Source: Herbaspirillum sp. AP02 (GTDB lineage Bacteria > Pseudomonadota > Gammaproteobacteria > Burkholderiales > Burkholderiaceae_D). From it: DNA of 64,000 nt. The first letter of the stretch is position 1, and every line of letters starts with the position of its first letter. Location of the stretch: the NCBI RefSeq assembly GCF_015767275.1, contig NZ_JADWMY010000002.1, forward strand, positions 372,001 through 436,000, given 5' to 3'. The notes beneath the pieces are model-generated. The model was not told the DNA's origin and did no database searches. It was given only the letters and a program-made list of their open reading frames with translations. The position numbers were made by a program, and so were the translations under genes. This document shows, piece by piece, positions 51,033 to 59,523 of this stretch.

Positions 51033-51455
51033 ATGAATGCCCGACTCGAGGGGGTGTGCTACGCCCCGGCCAACGTATTGTCGATCCGCAGCCGGCTGGA
51101 TTTCAAGAAAACCCATGGCCTGCTGATCTCATTGCTGCGTGATCGCGGCCTCACGCTCTTTGCTGATATCGACCAGCAAGCCGCTGCTGCGCACAAGGGC
51201 CTGTCCTTGCGTCCCACCCGCGTACTGCTGTTCGGTAATCCAGCGCTGGGGACACCCATCATGCTCAGTAACCCGCGTGCTGCACTGGAATTGCCATTGA
51301 AAGTGGTGATCTGGGAAACCGCCGATGGTCGCACCTACCTTGATTATGCCGATCCCAGTGAGTCCTTGCGGGCCGACTACGAAATCAGCGATGCCCTGCT
51401 GGCGCCTCTGATGGCGGTGCGCAAGCTGCTGTGCGCATTTTCCGATATCCAGTAA
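51033..51455 (+). CDS. DUF302 domain protein
   Basis: 140 residues from MNARLEGVCYAPANVLSIRS. The region SRLDFKKTHGLLISLLRDRG, then FADIDQQAAAAHKGLSLRPT, then RVLLFGNPALGTPIMLSNPR with ALELPLKVVIWETADGRTY is the DUF302 pattern (short fold with conserved F-x-x-I-D-H/Q and F-G-N-P). Functions are unknown; the family often appears beside sulfur or redox proteins. It is the last catabolic gene of the operon before the chemoreceptor. Confidence 0.85.
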   Translation: MNARLEGVCYAPANVLSIRSRLDFKKTHGLLISLLRDRGLTLFADIDQQAAAAHKGLSLRPTRVLLFGNPALGTPIMLSNPRAALELPLKVVIWETADGRTYLDYADPSESLRADYEISDALLAPLMAVRKLLCAFSDIQ

Positions 51456-51542
51456 GTGGCAACCGGGGCGATCACACAGACCGGGCGGCTGGCCGATCAA
51501 TGACCACGTGCGACGGTTCCGCCCTTTCACGCAAAGGTAGAG

Positions 51543-53402
51543 ATGAGATTAAGATTCCAGACCCAATTGATGTTGGTGGTGCTTTCGGTGGCGCTGGCCT
51601 CCACCCTTGTAATCGGAGCGGTTGCAGCTTTCCAGGTCGATTCGGCCGAGAGTGGCAAGGCAATGCAAGGGGCGGGCCAGCAACAGGAAATGCTGGTGGA
51701 AGCGGCGCGCAGCGCGATGGCTCAGATTGGCTCTGATGCCCGCTTTGTGGTGATGACCCCGCCTTTCCAGGGCGCACTCAGGGCATTGGCCAACGACGGC
51801 ATCGATCCCGCCGATCAGAGCACCCAGGCCCAGTGGGCGGCGCGCGGTGAGACCAATCTGCGTGGGTTGATGCGGGTGCGCCCGGCTTACGACAGCGCCA
51901 TCTTCATGGCTTCTGACGGACGCGTGCTTTTCGCCGCCGCCCGTGATGCCGGGACCAAGGTGGCTGCTCCCCCGGCACCGGCGATACGACAACAGTTCCT
52001 CAGTGCCGATGACGTGCGCTTCTATGGTCGACTACAAGACGGACAGGTCGATGCGGCAGTACCGGTCATCAGAGATGGCAAGCATCTGGGTACGTTGGTG
52101 CTGAGTATGAAGTCGTCGGTGATCCTGCGCCCCACCACGGATGTGAGCGCAGCTCTCTATGATGGCGCAGGTGCCGCAGTGGCGCGCATGGGCGCCACTA
52201 CCGCAAACGTGCAGCATCCTGCCGGTAGTGCCGTTTCCTATCTGCATGTGGGCGCCGATCTGGGGCGCTTCGAGGCCGCCAGCCGTTTTGATCACACAGG
52301 ACCCGCCGGCAAGGGATGGTGGCTGGTGTCGGATCTGCCGCATCCGCCTCCTTCGCAGGCCTTGAACGAGTTGCTGCTATGGCTGATTTGCAGCACCGTG
52401 GTCATCGTCGTGCTGGCATTTGCCGTCACCCGTATCGTCATGGGGCGGTTGGTGCAACGCTTCCTGGGGGCCGAACCCGAAGCCTTGGCAGCAATCGCAG
52501 AAGCCGTCGCCAATGGTGACCTGAGCCAGGCAGGGCAGGTCGGGAAGATTACCAACGGAAGCGTTCTGTTCTCGCTGTTTGCCATGCGGGGCCAACTGGC
52601 GACCATCGTGCAGCGGTTGCGTGGCATGGCCAACGACATTGACCATGTTTCGCAAGAGATTGCCAATGGCAATGACGAACTGTCGCGTCGTACTGAGCTC
52701 ACCGCCGAGCGGCTGCAACAGACTGCCGCGGCCATGGAGCAGGTGACCGTCGCCGTGAGTCAAAGCACCCAGGCTGCATCGCGGGCGCACTCGCTGGTGT
52801 CCGCTGCCAGTGGCGTGGCGCAGCAAGGCGGTACCGTGGTGGGGGAAGTGGTTCATACCATGGACGCCATCAATCAGAGTTCCAAGCAGATCGCAGAGAT
52901 CATTGGACTCATTGACGGTATTGCTTTCCAGACCAATATCCTCGCACTCAACGCCGCAGTGGAGGCAGCGCGGGCCGGTGAGCAGGGGCGCGGGTTTGCA
53001 GTGGTGGCGTCCGAAGTGCGTTCGCTGGCACGTCGTTCCGCCGATGCTGCCAAGGAGATCAAGGTACTCATCGTCAATTCGGTCGACATGATCGAAAACG
53101 GCGCCCGGCTGGCGCAGAACGCCGGATCGACCATGACCGAGATCGTGACCGAGGTACGGCGCGTGAGCGAGATCACCGAAGAAATCCTGCGTTCCTCGCG
53201 CGAGCAGGACATGGCCATTGCCGACATCAGCCAGGCGGTCCAGGAGATCGACCACTCCACCCAGCAGAACGTGGCCCTGGTGGAAGAGTCCTCAGCCACA
53301 TCCATCTCCCTCAAGCAACAGTCGCAGCAGCTGGCCGGCGCGGTGGCGGGTTTCGTGCTGGAGGCCAACGCCGAGCCGCGGAGTTGGCCATTGATCGGAT
53401 AG
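51543..53402 (+). CDS. Methyl-accepting chemotaxis protein
   Basis: 619 residues. A membrane helix (8-30), a large periplasmic sensor (about 30-275) with Cache-like spacing (SDARFVVMTPPFQGALRALA, then AYDSAIFMASDGRVLFAA), a second helix (276-300), a HAMP-like region, and a signalling domain from about 345. The hairpin tip contains IDGIAFQTNILALNAAVEAA (about 455) and EQGRGFAVVASEVRSLARRS. It signals to CheA/CheW. It is 87 bases from the DUF302 stop, with no terminator between, and ends 32 bases before a perfect terminator, so it is probably the last gene of the sigma-54 operon. Confidence 0.92.
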   Translation: MRLRFQTQLMLVVLSVALASTLVIGAVAAFQVDSAESGKAMQGAGQQQEMLVEAARSAMAQIGSDARFVVMTPPFQGALRALANDGIDPADQSTQAQWAARGETNLRGLMRVRPAYDSAIFMASDGRVLFAAARDAGTKVAAPPAPAIRQQFLSADDVRFYGRLQDGQVDAAVPVIRDGKHLGTLVLSMKSSVILRPTTDVSAALYDGAGAAVARMGATTANVQHPAGSAVSYLHVGADLGRFEAASRFDHTGPAGKGWWLVSDLPHPPPSQALNELLLWLICSTVVIVVLAFAVTRIVMGRLVQRFLGAEPEALAAIAEAVANGDLSQAGQVGKITNGSVLFSLFAMRGQLATIVQRLRGMANDIDHVSQEIANGNDELSRRTELTAERLQQTAAAMEQVTVAVSQSTQAASRAHSLVSAASGVAQQGGTVVGEVVHTMDAINQSSKQIAEIIGLIDGIAFQTNILALNAAVEAARAGEQGRGFAVVASEVRSLARRSADAAKEIKVLIVNSVDMIENGARLAQNAGSTMTEIVTEVRRVSEITEEILRSSREQDMAIADISQAVQEIDHSTQQNVALVEESSATSISLKQQSQQLAGAVAGFVLEANAEPRSWPLIG

Positions 53403-53433
53403 CCAGGTCAGGGGACGTGGGTAGTCCCTTTCA

Positions 53434-53475
53434 GGAAGGTAGATTGCCATCGTGGCAATCTACCTTCCTCTTTTT
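53434..53475 (+). terminator. Strong Rho-independent terminator
   Basis: A perfect 16-bp stem, GGAAGGTAGATTGCCA and TGGCAATCTACCTTCC, loop TCG, then TCTTTTTC. It ends the sigma-54 operon after the chemoreceptor. A GTG-initiated frame starting in it toward the next gene is not real. Confidence 0.92.
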
Positions 53476-53520
53476 CATCTGTATCGGCCCTTAGTGCCAT
53501 CACTGCGTAGGAGTCATTCC

Positions 53521-53844
53521 ATGAGCGCCAGGCATACGACGGTAGAACACTTCGAGCGGGATGTACTGCATAGCGGCAGACCGGTCCTGGTCGGCTTCTG
53601 GGCGCCGTGGTGTGCGCCATGTCGCAGCATTGCGCCGAACCTGGATGCCATTGCGGGGGAGCATGATGAAAAACTGGTGGTCTACAAGGTCAACGTCGAT
53701 CAATGCCCTGCTCTCGCACAACGTTATGGTGTCACGGCGATTCCTGAGTTGAAGGTGTTCGTCGATGGTAACGTGGTCAAGTCCTTCGGCGGCGCCATGT
53801 CAAAACGCTCGCTGGAGGTACAACTGGCGTCCTGGCTCTGGTAG
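53521..53844 (+). CDS. Thioredoxin
   Basis: 107 residues from MSARHTTVEHFERDVLHSGR, with GGAG upstream. The motif WAPWCAPCRS near residue 30 is the classic W-C-x-P-C redox site; the usual Gly is Ala. TAIPELKVFVDGNVVKSFGG holds the cis-Pro. It is a soluble cytoplasmic reductase of the TrxA type and lies beyond the terminator, so it is its own transcript. A second thioredoxin elsewhere in the genome may be the main one. Context next to the sulfur operon is suggestive but not decisive. Confidence 0.9.
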   Translation: MSARHTTVEHFERDVLHSGRPVLVGFWAPWCAPCRSIAPNLDAIAGEHDEKLVVYKVNVDQCPALAQRYGVTAIPELKVFVDGNVVKSFGGAMSKRSLEVQLASWLW

Positions 53845-53952
53845 GACGCTGCGCCCAGGTTGAAGCTGCCACTTCAGGCGGGCGCCCATTACCTGAAAAT
53901 GTCTGTCTTGCCAAACTGGAAATTAAACCATTTCTTGCGCCCAGCTTCTAAG

Positions 53953-53980
53953 TTGTCTGACTTTCTATTCCGGCTATAGT
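53953..53980 (+). promoter_or_regulatory. Candidate sigma-70 promoter for the LysR gene
   Basis: TTGTCT at 53953 and TATAGT at 53975, with a 16-base spacer, about 90 bases before the ATG. Both hexamers are one or two bases from consensus. Confidence 0.5.
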
Positions 53981-54069
53981 CGAGCCCGACGGTAGACCAT
54001 GGACGAATCGCAATCAATGCGACCGGTGCTTCCTGCCCCGGAACCGACAGACGACAACGACAGCGCAAG

Positions 54070-55002
54070 ATGAAAAACAACGCGATGGACTACCTGCCGC
54101 GCATGGTGATCTTTTCCCGGGTAGTGGAACTGGGCGCCTTTTCCAAGGCCGCCCGCGAGCTTGGCCTGACTTCCTCTTCGGTGAGCCAGCACATCAGTGC
54201 GCTCGAAGCCATGCTCGGCACCACCCTGCTGCACCGGACCACCCGCAAGCTCAGCCTGACCGAAGCCGGTCAGTCCTTCTACGCCAATTGCGCACGCATC
54301 GTGGCCTTGGCCAACGAGGCCAAGCAGAATACCGAGAGCCTGCACAATGAACTGGTCGGGGAGTTGCGCATCGCCGCCTCCAGCTTCATGGCCTCCGAGT
54401 ACCTGGTGCCGGCCCTGGAGAATTTTATCCACGACAATCCCAGGCTGCGTATCAACATCGACGTCAATGACCATAACGTCGATCTCATGGACAAGAGCGT
54501 GGACCTGGCGCTGCGCGTGGGCAAGGCGCCCGGTGCCGAGGATGTCCACCTGGCACAGCTGGAGGCGGTCCTGTGTGCGGCACCGTCCTATCTCCAGGCG
54601 CGCGCACCGATCCGCAAGCCCGAAGACCTGATGCAACAGCATTTCCTTTTCTTCACGCCGCACGGCGCCAGCGTGGAAGTCGCCCTGCACGATCGCGGCG
54701 GACAGTGCATGCAGATGCGTCTGACGCCCCACATCACTGCCAACCATGCCCGCTCGCTGCGACGCCTGGCGCTGCAAGGCCATGGCGTGGCGCGACTGTT
54801 GCGCAGCAAAGTGCAGGAAGACCTCGATGCAGGTCGGCTGGTGGTCGTGCTGCCGGACTGGTCACTGGAGAGTTACTGCGCCTTCGTCACCACCAAGCAC
54901 CGGGCGCCTGTTCCGCAGAAGATTCTGGCCTGCATCGAACAGATCAAGGCCTATTTCAGGCGTTGCCATCCGCCTGGCGCCAGTGTGTCCCGCTCAGGCT
55001 GA
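54070..55002 (+). CDS. LysR family transcriptional regulator
   Basis: 310 residues. Residues 8-67 are the LysR helix-turn-helix (YLPRMVIFSRVVELGAFSKA, then ELGLTSSSVSQHISALEAML). Residues 95-300 are a periplasmic-binding-type effector domain (LRIAASSFMASEYLVPALEN). It has the layout of AaeR/DmlR-type regulators. It is not linked to a divergent gene and its targets are unknown. Its 3' end overlaps the convergent HD-GYP gene by 52 bases. It probably has its own promoter at 53953. Confidence 0.88.
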   Translation: MKNNAMDYLPRMVIFSRVVELGAFSKAARELGLTSSSVSQHISALEAMLGTTLLHRTTRKLSLTEAGQSFYANCARIVALANEAKQNTESLHNELVGELRIAASSFMASEYLVPALENFIHDNPRLRINIDVNDHNVDLMDKSVDLALRVGKAPGAEDVHLAQLEAVLCAAPSYLQARAPIRKPEDLMQQHFLFFTPHGASVEVALHDRGGQCMQMRLTPHITANHARSLRRLALQGHGVARLLRSKVQEDLDAGRLVVVLPDWSLESYCAFVTTKHRAPVPQKILACIEQIKAYFRRCHPPGASVSRSG

Positions 55003-56249
55003 TCCGGTGCATCGCCGCTGGTGTGGGCCGATGCGCTGGCGTCCGATACCGCCAGCATGGCCTGCAGCGATCCAATCACCAGGCCGTGGCTCCTGAGCCA
55101 GTCCTGTCCACTGCGTTCGACGATGGTCTCGCACTGGTCCGGGGCGGAAAGATCGATGACCTCGTGTTCCAGTATCTCCATCGTGCTGGTGGTGGTGAAG
55201 GCCTTCACCACGGGCCGTGTCAGGTCCTTGTGATTCTGGCGGATCACCAGCGCCGTGCGTCCCGATTGCAGGGTGACGATGGAGCCCAGCGGATAGATGC
55301 CCAGCGTCTTGACGAAGGCCAGGAAGATGGCGCGGTCGAAATGCCCCTGCCACGAGGCCATGCGCGAGAGCGATTCGGCCGGGTCCCAGGCGCTCTTGTA
55401 GGCGCGGTGCGAGGTGACGGCATCGTAGACATCGCACACTGCGGCCATGCGTGCATACAGGCTGATCTGCTGGCCCTGCTGGCGCTCGGGATAACCTGAG
55501 CCATCCATCTTCTCGTGATGGTGCAGGCAGACATCCAGCACGTAATCGGGTACGCCCATCAGGCCGTTCAGGTAGGCGTGGCCCAGTGCCGGGTGACGCT
55601 GGATGATCTTGTATTCCTGGTCGCTCAGGCGGTCCGGCTTGTTGAGCAGTTCGAGCGGGATGAACGCCTTGCCGATATCGTGCAGGTAGCCCGCCAGTCC
55701 GGCCTGCCGGCAGGCGGTGTCGTCCAGGCCCAGCGTGCGTCCCAGCGCCACCATCATGGTGCAGACCGCAATCGAGTGCAGGTAGGTGTATTCGTCGGCG
55801 CGTTTGAGGCGGATGATGCCGAGCAGGGCGTCGGCATGGTGCGCGACCGACACGGCGATCTGCTCCACCAGGTCCTTGCATTTCTGCACGTCCAGCGACT
55901 TGCCCAGGCGCGCCTGGGTGAAGACCTGCTGCGTGGTCTGCCGCGCCTTTTCGTAGAGATGCAGGGCGTCCACGATGTGGGGATCGAGCCTGTCTTCGTC
56001 AGGCGGGTTGGTGCCGGCCGGTGCGGGCTCATCGGGCGGGGTACCGGCGCTGGCACCCTGATCCAGACCCTTGTCCGTATCGATCCAGCAATACTCCAGA
56101 CCGGTCTGCTGCGCCAGTTCGATTTCGCGCGCCGTGCGGATCAGGAAGCTGGCACGCCAGAAAGGGGAGGCGATCCATGCACCGTCGAAGCCTGAAAAGT
56201 ACATTCCCGTGCGGAGCTGGTTGACATGGATTTTCTTCAGGCGGGTCAT
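54951..56249 (-). CDS. HD-GYP domain protein (c-di-GMP phosphodiesterase)
   Basis: 432 residues from MTRLKKIHVNQLRTGMYFSG; the upstream extension has weak composition and no ribosome site. Residues 1-70 form an N-terminal DUF3391-type domain (LRTGMYFSGFDGAWIASPFW). Residues 145-325 are HD-GYP: YLHDIGKAFIP at about 196 with the HD pair, HHHEKMDGSGYPERQ at about 250 with H-H-E and the G-Y-P signature. The domain hydrolyses cyclic di-GMP and so affects motility and biofilm. The C-terminus is Pro/Asp/Ser-rich. It converges with the LysR gene with a 52-base overlap. Confidence 0.9.
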   Translation of the reverse strand: MTRLKKIHVNQLRTGMYFSGFDGAWIASPFWRASFLIRTAREIELAQQTGLEYCWIDTDKGLDQGASAGTPPDEPAPAGTNPPDEDRLDPHIVDALHLYEKARQTTQQVFTQARLGKSLDVQKCKDLVEQIAVSVAHHADALLGIIRLKRADEYTYLHSIAVCTMMVALGRTLGLDDTACRQAGLAGYLHDIGKAFIPLELLNKPDRLSDQEYKIIQRHPALGHAYLNGLMGVPDYVLDVCLHHHEKMDGSGYPERQQGQQISLYARMAAVCDVYDAVTSHRAYKSAWDPAESLSRMASWQGHFDRAIFLAFVKTLGIYPLGSIVTLQSGRTALVIRQNHKDLTRPVVKAFTTTSTMEILEHEVIDLSAPDQCETIVERSGQDWLRSHGLVIGSLQAMLAVSDASASAHTSGDAPDQPERDTLAPGGWQRLK

Positions 56250-56560
56250 CGGGTCCGTTCGAGGGGTAAAAGCGGTGAAGCCGGGGGCGGGTTGGCGGCC
56301 GACACCAATGCCGATAGCCATGTGGGTGAGCGCCCGCGTGGCGGGCATCTGATGCCGGATGCCGCACAATGTATTACATCCCGGGAAAATTGATTAGACG
56401 TCCAGGATTAAACAGTGTGATCACTCATTTTGTGCAATTGCCCGCGAGCCTCTGCCAGCGCGGCTCTGCTCCAGCATTGTTAAGTTGTGCTAACGAGTTC
56501 CTTCGCAAAACGACGGCTAATCAAATCGCGCCGCTTGTAATACATTAGTCCTGCCGATTC

Positions 56561-56608
56561 CGTCGGTGCCGTGTCGGGGGGCACGGCGGGCGCAAGCCCG
56601 CACCGACG
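56561..56608 (+). ncRNA. Possible three-way-junction RNA or repeat element
   Basis: A perfect 9-bp outer stem (CGTCGGTGC at 56561 with GCACCGACG at 56600) encloses two hairpins: CGTG/CACG with an 8-base loop (70-73/82-85), and GGGC/GCCC with a GCAA GNRA loop (88-91/96-99). No T-tract follows. It lies in the 659-base gap between the HD-GYP and HglS genes. It could be a structured RNA, a REP-type repeat or a folding coincidence in GC-rich DNA. The rest of 56250-56908 shows only the small frame below and unremarkable sequence. Confidence 0.4.
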
Positions 56609-56668
56609 TCGTGCAGTCATGGAGGGGGGGGGCCGGCTGTACGCGCAACAGGTCAAAGGAAGGGAACG

Positions 56669-56809
56669 ATGCCGACAATCGCAGGATGCACCGTGACTTT
56701 GGCTTGCGGGACGGTCGTCAATGGACAGGTCAGGCATCTGCTCGGCATCGTGATCGACATTGACATGCTTCACTCTGGGTTGCCCCATGGCAAAATCCGG
56801 TTTGCATGA
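56669..56809 (+). CDS. Possible 46-aa protein
   Basis: A short frame with a very good ribosome site (AAAGGAAGGGAACG before ATG) encodes MPTIAGCTVTLACGTVVNGQ, then VRHLLGIVIDIDMLHSG, ending GKIRFA. It has two Cys residues and a moderately hydrophobic centre. It is unrelated to any family I know. The ribosome site is the main evidence. Confidence 0.3.
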   Translation: MPTIAGCTVTLACGTVVNGQVRHLLGIVIDIDMLHSGLPHGKIRFA

Positions 56810-56908
56810 GAAAAAAGCGGGCATACCTCAGAAATTATCGTTTTATTCCTCCCCTGCGCTGCCGTTACCATGAGGCTATCTCATTGTCCCATGGTCAAAG
56901 GCAAGCAA

Positions 56909-57973
56909 ATGACGACTTCCGCGCAGCACAGCAACCTCTACCAACTCCTGCTTTCCCATTACGGCGATGAAGCCATCGTCCAGCGCCAGTTCGTGCGCTT
57001 GGAGGTTCCGGCATCGACCCTGAAGCCGGCCTCGCACGCGGTGTCGCGCCTGGAGCTGGCCCAGGCACTGAACATGCTGCTCTTCCAGCAATTGTTGCAA
57101 GAGGTCGCCAGCGGCCGCGACTATGTGGACGACGCCGAGCGTGACGGCGTGAAGATCTGCTTTGACCACGGCGCCGTGCGCACCGTGCGGCGTGGCCGCG
57201 ACGGCGGTTTTCCCGATGGCGAAACCCTGTTCACCAAGGTCTTGCTGCCCTTGGGCTACCAGCAGACCGGTACCTATCCGCTGGCCCGCATCAAGATGAC
57301 CGGCCGCGTCTATACCCATGCCGATGACGCCGAGAACATCGCCCAGTTCTTCGTCAGCGAACTGCATCCCGAGCAATTCTCACCGCAGTTCCAGCAGGCC
57401 GTGGATGCCGTGCTGGCCAGCTCGCGCAACCCGCTCTCCGACGACGTACTGGCGCTCCTGAACCAGTTGGAACAGCAGGGCGAGCTGGCCCTGGACCAGG
57501 CCAAGCGGCTGCTGCCGGCGATGCTGGCCTGCTTCGCCCGGCATCACGACCTGCCCACCGTGGCGCAGTACGAGACCCTCAAGGCCGAGTCCGCCGAGAT
57601 GGCCTGGATCTCCACCGAAGGCAATGCCTTCAACCACGCCACCGACCGTGTGGGTGACGTGGTCGCCACGGCCGAGCGCCAGCGTCAGCTGGGGCGTCCG
57701 ATCAAGGATCAGGTCGAGGTTTCGCGCAATGGCCGCGTGCGCCAGACCGCCTTCCGTGCCGTCAAGGTCGATTACCAGCTGCAGGGCGAGGACGGCCAGC
57801 CGGTCGCCATGACGGTGCCCGGCTCCTTCTACGAATTCATTTCACGTGACCATTACCTCGACGAGGCCGGTCAGCGCAAGCTGGACCTCACCTTCGACAG
57901 CGGCAACGCCCAGGGCATCTTCAAGATGACCGCCGCCGGGCCTGCTGGCGACGAGGCTGGCAGTGTCTGCTGA
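56909..57973 (+). CDS. hglS: 2-oxoadipate dioxygenase/decarboxylase (HglS, DUF1338)
   Basis: 354 residues. The start at 56909 is favoured by AAAGG seven bases upstream; two ATGs 18 and 39 bases upstream are alternatives. The family's metal ligands are visible: His87 in FDHGAVRTVRRG, His243 in GNAFNHATDRV and Glu309 in GSFYEFISRDHY, with Arg91 nearby. These correspond to the Fe(II) site of HglS, which converts 2-oxoadipate to D-2-hydroxyglutarate in lysine catabolism. The gene overlaps the next by 11 bases, and that gene encodes the likely downstream dehydrogenase, which strongly supports the call. Confidence 0.93.
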   Translation: MTTSAQHSNLYQLLLSHYGDEAIVQRQFVRLEVPASTLKPASHAVSRLELAQALNMLLFQQLLQEVASGRDYVDDAERDGVKICFDHGAVRTVRRGRDGGFPDGETLFTKVLLPLGYQQTGTYPLARIKMTGRVYTHADDAENIAQFFVSELHPEQFSPQFQQAVDAVLASSRNPLSDDVLALLNQLEQQGELALDQAKRLLPAMLACFARHHDLPTVAQYETLKAESAEMAWISTEGNAFNHATDRVGDVVATAERQRQLGRPIKDQVEVSRNGRVRQTAFRAVKVDYQLQGEDGQPVAMTVPGSFYEFISRDHYLDEAGQRKLDLTFDSGNAQGIFKMTAAGPAGDEAGSVC

Positions 57974-59369
57974 ACAGGCCCTGCAGCAGCTGCAGTCGCT
58001 GCTGGGCAGCGGCGGCCTGATCACTGCCGCCGCCGAACGTACGCCCTATGAACATGGCCCGCGCTATGGCGCCGGCCAGGCGCTGTGCGTGGCGCGCCCG
58101 GCCGATGTGGCCCAGGCCGCAGAACTGATGCGCCTGTGCGCCGCCGAGGGTGTGCGCCTGGTGCCGCAGGGTGCCAATACCGGGCTGGTCGGCGCGGCTT
58201 CCCCGGATGATTCCGGCCTGCAGGTAATTCTCAGCATGGAACGCATCCGGGGCGTGATCGATATCGATCCCATCGATGGCGTGATCCAGGCCTGGGCCGG
58301 TACCCGGCTGTCGGACTTGAACCAGGCGCTGGCGCCGCATGGGCTGTGCTTTCCCATCGATCTCGGCGCGGACCCGTCGGTGGGCGGCATGCTGGCCGCC
58401 AATACCGGTGGCGCGCGTCTGATCCGCTATGGCGATGTGCGCCACAACACACTGGGCCTGCAGGCGCTGCTGATGCAGCCCCCCGGCGAACTGCTGGAAA
58501 TGGGCAATCGCCTGCACAAGAACAATACCGGCCCCGACTGGAAGCAACTCTTCATCGGTACCGCCGGCAGCTACGGCATCGTCACCCAGGCGGTGTTGCG
58601 CGCCCATCCGCTGCCGCGCCAGCGTGCCACGGCACTGGTGGTGCCTTCGTCGCTGGAGGCCGGTCTGCGCCTGCTGCAGGATGCCCAGGCGCAGTTCGCC
58701 GATTTCCTCACTGCCTTCGAAGGCATCTCCCGCAATGCGCTGGCCTCGGTGCTGCGCCACCTGCCGCAGGTCGCCGCACCCTTCGATCCGTTGCCGGACT
58801 ATGCCCTGCTGGTCGAAGTCAGTTCCTCGGCTGAAGCAGGCGAGCACTTCGATCTGGACAAGCTCTTCATGGCCTGGCTGGAGCGCCATTTCGACGATGC
58901 CATCGTCGATGCCGTGGTCGACAAGCCCGATACCCTCTGGCGCCTGCGCCACGCCATCAGCGACAGCGTCAAGCAGGAGGGCAAGATCGTGGCCTTCGAT
59001 ATCTCGGTCTCGCGCTCGCGCCTGCCGGCCTTCCGTGCCGAGGCGCTGGCGCTGGTGGCGCGGGATTTCGCCGGTGCCGACGTGTATGACTTCGGGCACT
59101 GGGGTGACGGTGGCGTGCACTTCAACCTGGCGATCGCCCCCGCCGCGCAGTCGCATTTCCCGGCCGAGCGTATCGAGGCCCTGCGCACGGCCCTGTATGA
59201 CCTGGTGGTGCAACGCTATCAGGGCAGCTTCAGTGCGGAGCATGGCATCGGGCCGTTCAACCAGCACTACTACCAGCGCTACACCCAGCCCGCGCAACGT
59301 GCACTGGCGGCGCGGGTGCAGTCGGTGTTTGATCCAGATTGCCTGCTGGGCAATACGCGCTTTGCATGA
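57963..59369 (+). CDS. FAD-linked oxidase, probable D-2-hydroxyglutarate dehydrogenase
   Basis: 468 residues from GTG with GAGG upstream. The FAD-binding PCMH domain occupies 25-215: VRLVPQGANTGLVGAASPDD at 60, then GADPSVGGMLAANTGGARLI near 137. The C-terminal domain holds the family's metal and substrate histidines: FGHWGDGGVHFNLAIAP near 380 and GSFSAEHGIGPFNQ near 420 (G-E-H-G-I-G type). These are the GlcD/D2HGDH signatures. Overlap with hglS makes D-2-hydroxyglutarate the natural substrate, giving 2-oxoglutarate. The electron acceptor is not clear from sequence. Confidence 0.9.
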   Translation: MSAEQALQQLQSLLGSGGLITAAAERTPYEHGPRYGAGQALCVARPADVAQAAELMRLCAAEGVRLVPQGANTGLVGAASPDDSGLQVILSMERIRGVIDIDPIDGVIQAWAGTRLSDLNQALAPHGLCFPIDLGADPSVGGMLAANTGGARLIRYGDVRHNTLGLQALLMQPPGELLEMGNRLHKNNTGPDWKQLFIGTAGSYGIVTQAVLRAHPLPRQRATALVVPSSLEAGLRLLQDAQAQFADFLTAFEGISRNALASVLRHLPQVAAPFDPLPDYALLVEVSSSAEAGEHFDLDKLFMAWLERHFDDAIVDAVVDKPDTLWRLRHAISDSVKQEGKIVAFDISVSRSRLPAFRAEALALVARDFAGADVYDFGHWGDGGVHFNLAIAPAAQSHFPAERIEALRTALYDLVVQRYQGSFSAEHGIGPFNQHYYQRYTQPAQRALAARVQSVFDPDCLLGNTRFA

Positions 59370-59523
59370 ACGCCTCCCGCCGGGCGGCACTGCAGCCAGT
59401 GCCGCCACTACCGTCACTGTCGCCACCATCGCCACCATCGCCATGAGCGGGGCCGGTCACGCTGGAGGGGAGGGGGCGGCTTTTGCTATAGTGCGGGGTC
59501 ATTCACCCAGCGGAACCCGTCCC

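Noticed and set aside
53452..53520. A GTG start for thioredoxin inside the terminator
   Set aside because: Translation would begin in the stem-loop of the terminator; the ATG at 53521 has a proper ribosome site and gives a standard thioredoxin length.
56480..56824. A leftward 114-residue frame before hglS
   Set aside because: No ribosome site, skewed Arg/Ser/Pro composition and no recognisable fold.
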